Source: BOG-908 sp963850605 (GTDB taxonomy: Bacteria > Pseudomonadota > Alphaproteobacteria > Acetobacterales > Acetobacteraceae). From it: a stretch of 64,000 nucleotides of DNA. A model generated the notes under the pieces. That model worked only from the letters and a program-made list of their open reading frames with translations. It ran no database searches and was not told where the DNA came from. The position numbers and the translations under genes were made by a program. Within the stretch, counting starts at the first letter, position 1. Each line of letters opens with the position of its first letter. Location: positions 372,001 through 436,000 of the forward strand of contig CAWKLX010000007.1 of assembly GCA_963850605.1 (NCBI GenBank), written 5' to 3'. This document shows positions 34,253-43,030 of this stretch, one piece after another.

Positions 34253-35740
34253 TTACACGCGCACGCGGCCGTCGGCCAGCGCTGGCCGGGCCGGGCGTGC
34301 CTCGGCCGGCGGGTCGAGGGCGGCCAGCAGCGCGTCCACCGTCGCCGACCACGGCACGGGCCGGAACTCGCGGCGGATCTGCGCCTCCCATCTGGCCAGC
34401 CCGGCGCGGTCGGTCACGACGGCGCGGATGGCGGTGTAGGCGTCGTGCAAATTGTCGGGGTCGAAGCTGCGGGCGAGCGTGCCGCCGGCTTCGGGCAGCG
34501 AGGTGCGGTTCGACATCAGGCACGGTTTGCCGAGTGCGAGGCTTTCGGTCACCGGCAGGCCCCAGCCCTCGTAGAATGACGGGAACAGGGTGAACAGGCA
34601 GCCATCGTACAGGCGGGCCAGCTCGGTGTCCGTGGGGTTCTCCACGATGACCAGCTTGCCGTCCAGGTTCCTGGTGTTGGCGATCTGTTGCAGCAGGTCG
34701 CCCACCAGCCAGCCGACCCGGCCGGCGAAGACGAGCGTGGGCACCTCGCCCTCGGGCAGCTCCTCCAGCAGGCGGCGCCAGACGCGGAACAGCAGCAGGT
34801 GGTTTTTGCGCACCTCGATGGTGGCCACAATCAGCGCGTAGCTGCCCGGGGGCGGCAGTGCCCGGCCGGAGACCTCGCCGCGATGCGCGGTGACGGCCGG
34901 CAGCCCGGTGCCGAGGGGAAGCGGCACCACCGGCCCGGGCAGCGGGATGCCGCGCTGCGCCGCATAGGATTCGAGGTCGGCGGCGGTGGCGCGCGAGATG
35001 GCGAAGACGTGGTGGCAGACCGGCAGCATGGTGTCGATCCAGGTGCGGAACAGGGGCACCAGGCCGCTATCGAACCATTCGGGGCGGCGCAGCGGGATCA
35101 GGTCGTACACCAGCATGGCCACGCGCAGCCCGTGCTTCTCGCTGTGCGCCCGGATGAGGCCTGCGTAATCGGGGTGGGACCAGGGCGCGCCGAGCACCAG
35201 GATTACGTCGCCCGGGCGGACGGCGGTGGCGAAGGCCGGCTGGCCGGCCTCGCCGCCCGCGTCGGTGGCGGCCTGCCCGTTACGGGCAGCGATCGCGGAC
35301 CGGTTGAGCAGCAGCGCCGGCGCATCCGCGATGCCGCGCATCGTCGTCCGCAGCAATCGGGCGCTTGCCTGCGCCGCCCCGCTCGCCGCCACCAGCAGAT
35401 CGATCACGTCGGGGCGCATGGATGTGGGCACGCGATGCACCAGTGTGCGGGCCAGTTGCCGCGCCGGCCCGCGGCGCCGGGCGGGCTCCGGCGCCTGCGC
35501 CGATGGGACCTCCCCGTCCGTCAACGCGGCGAACAGCAGCGCCAGTTCCGACCAGGATACCACGCGGAAACCGTTGCTGACCGGCGCGTGGCGCACGAAA
35601 TGGACGCGGCCGGATGTGGCATCGCCGGCGTGGAGCGCGCGGTAGATCTCGAACGCCAGCCGCTGGATTCCGCTCGGGCGCGTGTGGCTGCGCGCGTATC
35701 CGAACAGGTCCTCCACGTCGATCCACAATCTGCCAGGCAT
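34253..35740 (-). CDS. Glycosyltransferase family 4
   Basis: A 495-residue protein from ATG 35740. The N-terminus MPGRLWIDVEDLFGY and RPSGIQRLAFEIYRAL, a central LVYDLIPLRRPEW, and the C-terminal ALIVATIEVRKNHLLLFRVWRRL and LFPSFYEGWGLPVTESLALGKPCLMS are characteristic of GT4 mannosyl- or rhamnosyltransferases. The donor-site E-x7-E (EGWGLPVTE) is intact. It ends three bases from the gmhB stop in convergent orientation. Likely role: surface polysaccharide assembly. Confidence 0.88.
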   Translation of the reverse strand: MPGRLWIDVEDLFGYARSHTRPSGIQRLAFEIYRALHAGDATSGRVHFVRHAPVSNGFRVVSWSELALLFAALTDGEVPSAQAPEPARRRGPARQLARTLVHRVPTSMRPDVIDLLVAASGAAQASARLLRTTMRGIADAPALLLNRSAIAARNGQAATDAGGEAGQPAFATAVRPGDVILVLGAPWSHPDYAGLIRAHSEKHGLRVAMLVYDLIPLRRPEWFDSGLVPLFRTWIDTMLPVCHHVFAISRATAADLESYAAQRGIPLPGPVVPLPLGTGLPAVTAHRGEVSGRALPPPGSYALIVATIEVRKNHLLLFRVWRRLLEELPEGEVPTLVFAGRVGWLVGDLLQQIANTRNLDGKLVIVENPTDTELARLYDGCLFTLFPSFYEGWGLPVTESLALGKPCLMSNRTSLPEAGGTLARSFDPDNLHDAYTAIRAVVTDRAGLARWEAQIRREFRPVPWSATVDALLAALDPPAEARPARPALADGRVRV

Positions 35741-35903
35741 CGCTCCGCTTCTCAAAAACCTGTCCAGCGCATCGGGTCACGAGGCCGATCTCGATGGCCG
35801 AGCGCCCCAGATATGCGGGTCGAGATCGGGGTGCCAGGGCTGCTGGCTCGCCCACGAGCACCCGTTACGCTTTGTCGCGAGGGTAACACAGGATGCAAAC
35901 GCC

Positions 35904-36860
35904 CTAGGCCAGCCCCTCGCGCCCCATCGCCAGGAACTTCTCTCGCCGCTGGAGACGCAAGGCTTCAGGGGAGAGGTCGAGTAGCGGCGCCAGCAGGCCG
36001 GCGATGGCCGCCCCTACGGTGGCCATGGCGTGGACCGGGTCGCGGTGCGCCCCGCCCAGCGGCTCGGGCACTACGGCGTCGATCAGGTGCAGCGATTTCA
36101 GGTCGGCCGCCGTCAGCTTCAGCGCTTCGGCCGCGGTGGCTGCCTGCGCCGCATCGCGCCACAGAATGCTGGCGCAACCTTCGGGGGAGATCACCGAGTA
36201 GACCGCGTGCTCCAGCATCAGCACCCGGTCGCCGGCGGCCAGCGCGATCGCGCCGCCCGACCCGCCCTCGCCTATGATGGTGGCCACGATCGGCACCGGG
36301 GCATCCAGGCACGCCATGGTGGAGCGTGCGATGGCTTCGGCCTGGCCGCGCGCTTCGGCGTCGATGCCGGGGAAGGCGCCGGACGTGTCGACGAAGGTCA
36401 GCAGCGGCAGCCGGAACCGGCCGGCCAGCTCGATCAGCCGACGCGCCTTGCGGTAGCCCTCCGGCTTGGCGCTGCCAAAGTTGTGTTTTACGCGGGACTC
36501 CGTCTCCGATCCCTTCTCGGTACCCAGCACCATCACCGGGCGGCCCTCGAACCGCCCCATGCCGCCAACGATGGCCGCGTCCTCGGCAAAGGCGCGGTCT
36601 CCGGCCAGGGGAGCGAAATCGGTGATCAGGGCGGCGATGTAGTCCAGCGCACGGGGCCGGTCCTCGTGGCGGGCCACCTGGGTCTTCTGCCACGGAGTCA
36701 GCTTGGCGTAGGTGGCGCGCAGCTGGCGGTCGGCTTTCTCGGTGAGGCGTCCCACCTCCTCGGCGATGTTGATGCCCTCGGGCTCGGACATCTGCCGCAA
36801 CTCTTCGATCTTGCCTTCCAGCTCGGCGATCGGTTTTTCGAAATCGAGGAAGTGCCGCAT
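35904..36860 (-). CDS. accA: Acetyl-CoA carboxylase carboxyltransferase subunit alpha
   Basis: A 318-residue protein starting MRHFLDFEKPIAELEGKIEEL. The carboxyltransferase core has IGGMGRFEGRPVMV-like sequence, RRLIELAGRFRLPLLTFVDTSGAFPGIDAEARGQ and IGEGGSGGAIALAAGDRVLMLEHAVYSVISPEGCASILW, all hallmarks of AccA. With AccD it transfers the carboxyl group from biotin to acetyl-CoA to give malonyl-CoA. It is a housekeeping gene set between glycosyltransferase genes. Confidence 0.97.
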   Translation of the reverse strand: MRHFLDFEKPIAELEGKIEELRQMSEPEGINIAEEVGRLTEKADRQLRATYAKLTPWQKTQVARHEDRPRALDYIAALITDFAPLAGDRAFAEDAAIVGGMGRFEGRPVMVLGTEKGSETESRVKHNFGSAKPEGYRKARRLIELAGRFRLPLLTFVDTSGAFPGIDAEARGQAEAIARSTMACLDAPVPIVATIIGEGGSGGAIALAAGDRVLMLEHAVYSVISPEGCASILWRDAAQAATAAEALKLTAADLKSLHLIDAVVPEPLGGAHRDPVHAMATVGAAIAGLLAPLLDLSPEALRLQRREKFLAMGREGLA

Positions 36861-36957
36861 GGTTGCGGGCGCTCTAACCACAGGGGCGGCGCTTTCGCCA
36901 GGGGCGGCCGGCTGCCTGCTTCCCAGCGCGGCGACACATCTGTACACCGGCCTCGTA

Positions 36958-38128
36958 ATGAACTTTGCCGCGCTCGCCCGCGCCGACTGGCTGACCGCGT
37001 CCCGGGCGCGGCTGTATGCTGCCTGCCTGGGCGCGCTGATGGCCGCGTTCCTGGCCTGGGTGGGCGTACCTGACGGCGCTGCACGCCGCAGGCCGGCCAA
37101 TCGCGCTCGATTTCATCGCGTTTTGGGCCGCGGCCAACCTGGCCGCCTTCGGTCACGCGGCCAGCGCGTACGACAACGTGGTCATCGAGCACGTGGAGCG
37201 GGTGGCGGCCGACATGGCGCCCGGCTATCTTGCTTTCTACTACCCGCCCACCTTCCTGCTTTTGATTCTGCCGCTGGGCGTGTTCGCCTACAGCACGGCG
37301 CTGGCCATCTTCCTTCTGGCCGGGCTGGCGCTGGCGCTGGCGGCGTTGCGGAAAATCCTCCCGCAGGGCTGGGCCTGGCTGCCGATCCTGACTTTCCCCG
37401 GCTTTCTGATGAACGGCCTTTCGGGCCAGAACGCGACATTGTCCGCCGCCTGCTTCGCCGGCGCCGCCGCGTTCCTCGACCGGCAGCCGATTCTGGCCGG
37501 CGCCTGCCTGGGCGGGCTGGCCTGCAAGCCGCAATTGGCTGTCCTGGTTCCGGTGGCTCTGCTGGCTGCGCGACGGTGGCGCGCGCTGGCCGCGTGCGCC
37601 GGCACGGCGTTTGGCCTGGGCCTGCTCTCCTGGGCCGTGTTGGGCACCGCCGTGTGGCGCGGATTTCTGGCCAACGCGCCGATGGCCCGCCTCGACATAG
37701 AAACGATTTCGATCAAATGGCCCAAAATGCAAAGCCTGTTCGGCGCCATACGCCTGGCCGGCGGTGGCAACGCTCCGGCCTATGCCGCGCAAGGCGTCTT
37801 GTCGGTCGCCGCGGCCGCCTTGCTGGCGTGGGTGTGCATCAGGCGGCCAGGCGGGCTGATCGAGGTGGCGTCGTTGGCCACGGCGGCGCTGTTGTTCACG
37901 CCCTTTCTCTATGATTACGATCTGGCGCTGCTGGCAGTACCGCTGGCCTGCCTGCTGGCCATCGCACAGCCGACCGGTTGGCGGCCCTGGGAGAAGCTTG
38001 CGGGCGCTACCCTGTTCGTGCTGCCGCTGCTTGCGCGTCCGGCGGGGATGGGTCTGGGCATAACAATGGGCCCGCCTCTGGTCGTCGCGCTGATGTTGAT
38101 GCTGGCGCGCCGGGCAGGAACCGCATGA
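36958..38128 (+). CDS. GT87-like (DUF2029) membrane glycosyltransferase, first of four (frameshifted)
   Basis: A polytopic protein of about 389 residues. The start reads MNFAALARADWLTASRARLY; at 37062-37064 one extra G in GGG shifts the frame, after which ALDFIAFWAAANLA, YPPTFLLLILPLG, MNGLSGQNATLSAACFAG and YDYDLALLAVPLACL follow. The motifs D-x-FWAAA, PP-FLLL, GQN and YDYDL are shared with the three downstream genes. GT87 members are polyprenol-phosphate-dependent mannosyl- or other transferases acting outside the membrane. It overlaps the next gene by ATGA. The frameshift probably comes from sequencing. Confidence 0.78.
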
Positions 38129-39387
38129 CGGAGACACGGATGCGGCTTCCGCCCCGACGCGCCGCGCCGCGCGTGCGCCGGTTGCTGGATCTGGTGCGTT
38201 ACGCCGACTGGCTGACCGCCGACCGGGCGCGGATCTATGGCCGGCTGATTGCGGTGCTGGTGGGTGTCCAGGCCGTCAACCTGACCGTGCGTATCCTGCG
38301 GTCGGCGGCGGCCGATGCGCACTGGCGTCCGGAACCGACCGATTTCGACACATTTTGGGCCGCCGCGCGGCTGACGCTTCAGGGCCATGCGGCCTGGGCC
38401 TATCAACCTTTGTCTATGCAGGCAGCCGAGCAGCTCGGCGCGCAGCCTGCCGCCGGCCAGTTCTTCCCCTATCTCAACCCGCCGATCTTCCTGCTGCTCT
38501 GCGCACCGCTGGGGTTGCTGCCCTACTTGCCGTCCATGCTGGCCTTCATCGCCGCGACCTACGCGGCCTTCGTCGCGTGCCTACGCCGGCTGCTGCCCCG
38601 CGCGTGGCCCAGCCTGACCGTGCTGGCCTTGCCGGTCGCCATGCTGAACGGCACGGAGGGCCAGAATGGTGCGATCACCGCGGCTTGCTACGCCGGCGGC
38701 GCGCTGCTGCTGGAACGTGCGCCGGTGTGGGCCGGCGCGTCGCTGGGGCTGCTCGCCTACAAGCCGCATCTGGGTCTCTGCGTGCCTGTCGTGCTGTGCG
38801 CCGCACGCCGCTGGGCCGCCTTGGCCTCCTGCGCGGGAACGTCGCTGTGCCTGGCGCTGCTGTCCTGGGCGGCGCTCGGGAGCGCGCCGTGGCGAGGCTT
38901 TTTGGCGGCGGCCGGAATGATGCACGAGGTCATACGCGGCGATGACACCTGGCCGCGCATGCTCAGCACCTATGCCGCCTTCCGCATACTCCATGCCGGA
39001 CCGCAGGCCGCCTATGCCGCACAGGCCGCGGCGGCGCTGGCTGCCGCCTGCCTGGCCGCGCGGGCCGCCGCGGCCCGGCCAGGCGCGGCCGCGGAAGCCT
39101 CCCTCATGGTCGCGGGCACGCTGGCCTGCACGCCATACCTGCTGGACTACGACCTGGTCTGCACGGCCGTGCCCATGGCGTGGGTGGCGGCGCGGGCCAG
39201 CGCCGGCGGTTGGCTGGCGTGGGAGAAATGCGTGCTTGGGCTGTTGTACCTGTTTCCGTTGGAGGCACGGAACTTCAACCTGCATTTGGGCCTGCCGATC
39301 GCGCCGGCTCTGCTGGGGGCACTCCTGTGGGTTGTGGCCTGGCGGGCGCGCCCCGTCGCCACGGCCTGGGCCGGCCACCCCGTATGA
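38125..39387 (+). CDS. GT87-like (DUF2029) membrane glycosyltransferase, second of four
   Basis: A 420-residue polytopic protein: RYADWLTADRARIYGRLI, then the lumenal catalytic-loop style EPTDFDTFWAAARLTLQG, PYLNPPIFLLLCAPLGLLP, MLNGTEGQNGAITAACY, LAYKPHLGLCVPVVL and YLLDYDLVCTAVPMAW. Its N-terminal DWLTADRAR repeats the DWLTASRAR of the first copy, showing recent duplication. Start and stop both take part in ATGA overlaps, so the four genes form one translationally coupled chain. Confidence 0.85.
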   Translation: MTETRMRLPPRRAAPRVRRLLDLVRYADWLTADRARIYGRLIAVLVGVQAVNLTVRILRSAAADAHWRPEPTDFDTFWAAARLTLQGHAAWAYQPLSMQAAEQLGAQPAAGQFFPYLNPPIFLLLCAPLGLLPYLPSMLAFIAATYAAFVACLRRLLPRAWPSLTVLALPVAMLNGTEGQNGAITAACYAGGALLLERAPVWAGASLGLLAYKPHLGLCVPVVLCAARRWAALASCAGTSLCLALLSWAALGSAPWRGFLAAAGMMHEVIRGDDTWPRMLSTYAAFRILHAGPQAAYAAQAAAALAAACLAARAAAARPGAAAEASLMVAGTLACTPYLLDYDLVCTAVPMAWVAARASAGGWLAWEKCVLGLLYLFPLEARNFNLHLGLPIAPALLGALLWVVAWRARPVATAWAGHPV

Positions 39388-40580
39388 ACGTGGCCCAGAG
39401 GCGGCGTGAGAGCACGTGGCTGACCGCCCCTCGAGCGCGAGGACTGGCCATGCCGGTCTGGGCGCTTGCGCTGTTCCTGACGGCGGCAATGTTCGCGCAG
39501 ATCGCCGCCCCGGCGCTGTCCGACGCGCGGCACCGGATCGCGCCTACTGATTTCAGTGCGTTCTGGGCGGCCGCCCGCCTGGCCGCAAACGGCCGGGCGC
39601 AAGCCGCTTATGACCCGGTGGCCGCGCAGGCGACGCAATGTGCGCAGGCCGCGTGCGATCCGGCCGCGCCTTTTCCGCGTCCCTACCTCTATCCCCCGGT
39701 CTTCCTGTTGCTCTCACTGCCGTTTGGCCTGCTGCCACTGTCGGTGGCGCTCCTGGTCTTCGTGGGCGCCGGCTTTGGGCTGCTGGCCGTGCTGCTGCGT
39801 CGCGTCGCCGGGGCCGGCTGGTGGCTGCCGATCCTGCTCTCGCCGGGCGCGCTGCTGAACGCGGTCACCGGCCAGGCGGGGTTCTACATCGCATCCTGCT
39901 TCGCCGGCGGCTTGCTGCTGCTCGGCACGCGTCCGGCATGGGCGGGTGCCTGCCTGGGATTGCTGGTGGTCAAACCGCAACTGGCGATCGGTATTCCAGT
40001 CGCCCTGCTGGTTGCGGGACGCTGGCGAGCCCTCCTCGCATGCGGCGGCATGGCGGCGGGCATTTGCGCGCTCTCCTGGAGTGTGTTCGGCAGAACGGCC
40101 TGGGCCACTTTTCTCGACCGCTCACACTGGGCGGGAACGCTGCTGCAGGATGATGCAGTCTGGCAAAGGCTGGTCAGCATCTACGGTGCCGGGCGCCTGT
40201 TGGGCGCCGGCGTGCCGCTGGCGGCCCTGTGCCAGGGCGTGGTCGCAGTCCTGGCGCTCGGTTGTTTGGCGTGGCTGGCCCGTTTCCGCACGGATGAAGG
40301 TGCGGGCGTGGCGGCCGCTGTGCCCGCCGCAATGCTGTGCACACCTTATCTATGGGATTACGATCTTGTGTGCCTGAGCGTGCCATCGGCATGGCTGGCG
40401 GCCCGCGCCGGGCAAACCGGCTGGCGGGTCGCGGAACGGCCGGTGTTGTGCGGCACCTACATGCTGCCGGTCTTGGCCCGCTTCGCCAATCTTGGTCTTG
40501 GCCTGCCGCTTTCCCCGTTTCTCGCGGCGGCGGTGTTGGCGCTCATCGCTGCCCGTGCTCGCGCCGGGGTGCGCGCATGA
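39384..40580 (+). CDS. GT87-like (DUF2029) membrane glycosyltransferase, third of four
   Basis: A 398-residue polytopic protein with APTDFSAFWAAARLAANG, YLYPPVFLLLSLPFGLLP, LLNAVTGQAGFYIASCFAG, LVVKPQLAIGIPVALL and YLWDYDLVCLSVPSAW. The GQN motif of its relatives is GQA here, so the specificity may differ. It overlaps both neighbours by four bases. The donor is expected to be a polyprenol-linked sugar; the acceptor is unknown. Confidence 0.85.
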   Translation: MNVAQRRRESTWLTAPRARGLAMPVWALALFLTAAMFAQIAAPALSDARHRIAPTDFSAFWAAARLAANGRAQAAYDPVAAQATQCAQAACDPAAPFPRPYLYPPVFLLLSLPFGLLPLSVALLVFVGAGFGLLAVLLRRVAGAGWWLPILLSPGALLNAVTGQAGFYIASCFAGGLLLLGTRPAWAGACLGLLVVKPQLAIGIPVALLVAGRWRALLACGGMAAGICALSWSVFGRTAWATFLDRSHWAGTLLQDDAVWQRLVSIYGAGRLLGAGVPLAALCQGVVAVLALGCLAWLARFRTDEGAGVAAAVPAAMLCTPYLWDYDLVCLSVPSAWLAARAGQTGWRVAERPVLCGTYMLPVLARFANLGLGLPLSPFLAAAVLALIAARARAGVRA

Positions 40581-41773
40581 TCGGGGCTTTGGAGCGCTGG
40601 CTGCGGGCGCCGGACCGGCTCAGGCGCGCGCTCCGGGCGCTGCTGCTGATACAGGTTGCGGGTTTCGCATTCATGGTGGCCGGCACGCATGGGGCGTTCG
40701 CGCCGCAGCCTGTTCCACCCACCACCACGGATTTCGCCAGTTTCTACGCCGCCGGCCGCTTGGCCGACCGCGGACAGGCAGCACTGGCCTATGTGCCGGC
40801 TGCCCATGAAGCCGCCGAGGCGGAGGTGATCGCGCCCGGAGTTGAGGAGAAACGTTTCCTTAACCCACCGGTGTTCCTGTTGATCTGTGCTCCGCTCGCG
40901 CATCTCCCCTACTTGGCCGCCTTCGTCCTGTTCGAGGCCGCGACCTCCTTGGCCTGGCTTGCCTTGGCCACGCGTATCGCTGGGGGAGGCGCGCTGGCTG
41001 CCATGGCACTGGCCTGCGTGCCATCGGTCTGGTGGGCGCTGGGCTGGGGCCAAAACTCGTTCCTGTCGGCCAGTCTGATGGCGGCCGGCACGTTGCTGCT
41101 GCGCCGGCGGCCGTTCTGGGCAGGTGCTGCTTTCGGGGCGCTGTGTTTCAAGCCGCATTTCGGGGTGCTGATCCCGGTCGCCCTGCTCGCCGGCCGGCAG
41201 TGGCGCGCCGTGCTGGGGGCCGGCCTCAGCGTCGTGTCGCTCTGCGCGCTGTCGGTAGCCTGTTTCGGGATGGAGAGCTGGCGCGCCTTCCTGCACATGG
41301 CCACGCAGGCGCGCACCACGATCGAGACAGGTATCCAGCTCGCCGGCCATGTCGATCCTGGCGGCGCGGCACGTCTGATGGGGGTGCCGGCATCCTGGAG
41401 TTGGGCGCTTCAAGCAGCCAGCGCGCTTGCGGCGTGTGTGTCGGTCGCCTGGCTTTGGTCTGGACGGCGCCAGCCGCCATCCGAGACTAAGTGCGCCGTG
41501 AACAATGCAGCTCTGATTGCGGGCACTTTGGCGGCAATGCCGTTCGTGTTGTTCTACGATCTCGTCATGGCGGCGACAGCGGCAGCCTGGCTGGTGCGCG
41601 CCGCGCGCCGTGACGGGTGGCGCCCTGGCGAGGGTGCGGTCTTGGCCGGATTGGGCTTGGTCGACCTGCTTGCCTTCCCGGCCGCCTCACTGCTGCGCCT
41701 CGCGGTCGGCAGTCTGGTGGCGCCCACCCTGCTTTGCGTGGTCGTTGCACGCCGCCGTGCGACTATTAATTGA
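40577..41773 (+). CDS. GT87-like (DUF2029) membrane glycosyltransferase, fourth of four
   Basis: A 398-residue polytopic protein, the most divergent of the set: TTTDFASFYAAGRLADRG replaces FWAAA by FYAAG, followed by FLNPPVFLLICAPLAHLPYL, WWALGWGQNSFLSASLM, LCFKPHFGVLIPVALLA and PFVLFYDLVMAATAAAW. It retains GQN and KPHFG. It ends the coupled chain; an intergenic region of some 350 bases follows before the pilus locus. Confidence 0.85.
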   Translation: MIGALERWLRAPDRLRRALRALLLIQVAGFAFMVAGTHGAFAPQPVPPTTTDFASFYAAGRLADRGQAALAYVPAAHEAAEAEVIAPGVEEKRFLNPPVFLLICAPLAHLPYLAAFVLFEAATSLAWLALATRIAGGGALAAMALACVPSVWWALGWGQNSFLSASLMAAGTLLLRRRPFWAGAAFGALCFKPHFGVLIPVALLAGRQWRAVLGAGLSVVSLCALSVACFGMESWRAFLHMATQARTTIETGIQLAGHVDPGGAARLMGVPASWSWALQAASALAACVSVAWLWSGRRQPPSETKCAVNNAALIAGTLAAMPFVLFYDLVMAATAAAWLVRAARRDGWRPGEGAVLAGLGLVDLLAFPAASLLRLAVGSLVAPTLLCVVVARRRATIN

Positions 41774-42130
41774 GACAAACCTTGTCGATCGCGCTCGCGG
41801 TTCGGCTGCCTGTTGTGGATTGGCAACGGTTCCTCCTCCGCTCCTAACGCCCGTAATTTAACGCTTTTCACGCCTTCGTGACGGCTCTAGTGCTATTGGA
41901 CGGCCGTAGCTCAACGGCAGATTGCGATGGCGTGTCTGATTTCGGTATGACGTATAGTAAAAAAAACTGTTCAGACACGTTTTGGAGAGATTTTTAGATT
42001 GACGGACTGATAGGGAACCGATACGACATGCGCACGCCATCCGAACGACGGCGTCTCGGGCGGCGAAGCCGCTGGATTGTGCAACGCGGGCGCTCATGGG
42101 GAACGCCTCGCAAAAAGGAGACTGTAGCTC
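41774..42130. other. Intergenic region upstream of flp
   Basis: A 357-base gap, less GC-rich than the genes around it, with an A-run near 41960. It holds a possible promoter at 41999-42027 and the flp ribosome site AAGGAG at 42114-42119. A short stretch near 41900-41925 (GTAGCTCAACGGCAGA) resembles the 5' part of a tRNA, but no matching T-arm follows. No coding frame here has a ribosome site. Confidence 0.5.
41999..42027 (+). promoter_or_regulatory. Possible sigma-70 promoter of the pilus locus
   Basis: TTGACG at 41999-42004 and TACGAC at 42022-42027 are separated by 17 bases. The -35 box is close to consensus and the -10 box is weak. Transcription from here would give a leader of about 100 bases before flp. 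Confidence 0.35.
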
Positions 42131-42301
42131 ATGGACAAGCTCATCGTTCGCGCCCTCACCTTCAAGGCCGACCGCAAGGCCGTCACCGCCCTGGAATACG
42201 GCATCATTGCCAGCATTCTCGGCCTGGTTCTGGTCACCATCTTCACCAATCTCGGCACCACCCTGAAGACGCTGTTCAACAACGTCGGCAGCTCGATCTG
42301 A
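42131..42301 (+). CDS. flp: Flp/Fap-type pilin subunit
   Basis: A 56-residue prepilin with a short basic leader and the class IVb pilin core: RKAVTALEYGIIASILGLVL, where the conserved Glu-Tyr (LEYG) follows the prepilin peptidase site. The rest, TIFTNLGTTLKTLFNNVGSSI, is the usual end of Flp pilins. AAGGAG lies ten bases before ATG 42131. It is the major subunit of the tight-adherence pilus; all assembly genes follow. A GC-rich stem-loop after it may keep its transcript level higher than that of the assembly genes. Confidence 0.95.
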   Translation: MDKLIVRALTFKADRKAVTALEYGIIASILGLVLVTIFTNLGTTLKTLFNNVGSSI

Positions 42302-42357
42302 CTTCGAACGCGGGTCCGGGACGGCGCGAGCCGGCGCGGATCCGCCCGAGACGCGGC

Positions 42358-42380
42358 GCGGGCCAGGCGACTGGCCCCGC
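42358..42380 (+). terminator. Stem-loop after flp (partial terminator or RNA stabiliser)
   Basis: GCGGGCCAG and CTGGCCCCGC pair around a GCGA loop with a single bulge. There is no T-run after it, so full intrinsic termination is unlikely. It sits between the abundant pilin and the assembly genes. Confidence 0.5.
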
Positions 42381-42484
42381 CCTTCCCGCCCAAGCGGCCA
42401 TGGTGCAGCCTGCGCTGCAGGTCCTTCGGACCGGCAGCCCCCACGCCCGCGCCGCTACGGATGCCGCTTCGCAAGGATCCCGCC

Positions 42485-42991
42485 GTGATCCACTTCATTA
42501 TTCCCGTTCTCGATCTGGCCGGCGTGGCGCTTCTGGCCTGGGCCGCGCTGCACGACCTCGGCTTCCGAACGGTGCCGAACCGGGTCTCCGCCGCGCTTCT
42601 GCTGATCGGGCTGCTATTGCGCCTGTTGCATGGCGATCTGCTGTTCGGCCTGGGATGCGGGGGTGCGGTCTTCCTGGTCACCTACGCCTTCTGGCGCTTT
42701 GGCTGGATGGGCGGGGCCGACGTGAAGCTGCTGACCGCATCCGCCGTCTTCGTGCCGCCCGGCATGGTGCCCACCCTGGTGATCGGCACCTCGCTGGCCG
42801 GCGGTGTGCTGGCCGCGATTTATCTGCTGGGCTCTCGCGTAGTGCGGCGCCCGGCCGGCCCCGCGCGGCCGACCGCCGGACTGCTGCGCCGCGCCGCGCG
42901 CTGCGAATTGCGGCGCCTGTGCCGGCGCGGCCCGCTCCCCTACGCCGCGGCCATCGCCACCGGCGGGTGGCTGGCCATGGCCGCATCATGA
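42485..42991 (+). CDS. cpaA: Prepilin peptidase, CpaA/TadV type
   Basis: A 168-residue polytopic aspartic peptidase that cleaves Flp and related prepilins. GTG 42485 is preferred because AAGGA lies seven bases upstream; ATG 42461 is possible. The two catalytic aspartates are in ALHDLGFRTVPN and WMGGADVKLL (GxxD motif). Four or five hydrophobic helices are seen. It is shorter than bifunctional PilD peptidases, as usual for the TadV class, which lacks the N-methylating domain. Confidence 0.9.
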   Translation: MIHFIIPVLDLAGVALLAWAALHDLGFRTVPNRVSAALLLIGLLLRLLHGDLLFGLGCGGAVFLVTYAFWRFGWMGGADVKLLTASAVFVPPGMVPTLVIGTSLAGGVLAAIYLLGSRVVRRPAGPARPTAGLLRRAARCELRRLCRRGPLPYAAAIATGGWLAMAAS

Positions 42992-43030
42992 CGCGCCAGT
43001 CTGCACCCCGCTTTCGCCAAGGAGGCACAC

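Noticed and set aside
41898..41926. tRNA-like stretch GTAGCTCAACGGCAGA upstream of flp
   Set aside because: It matches a D-arm but no anticodon stem or T-arm (GTTCGANNC) follows within 80 bases. A tRNA remnant or chance match; not a gene.
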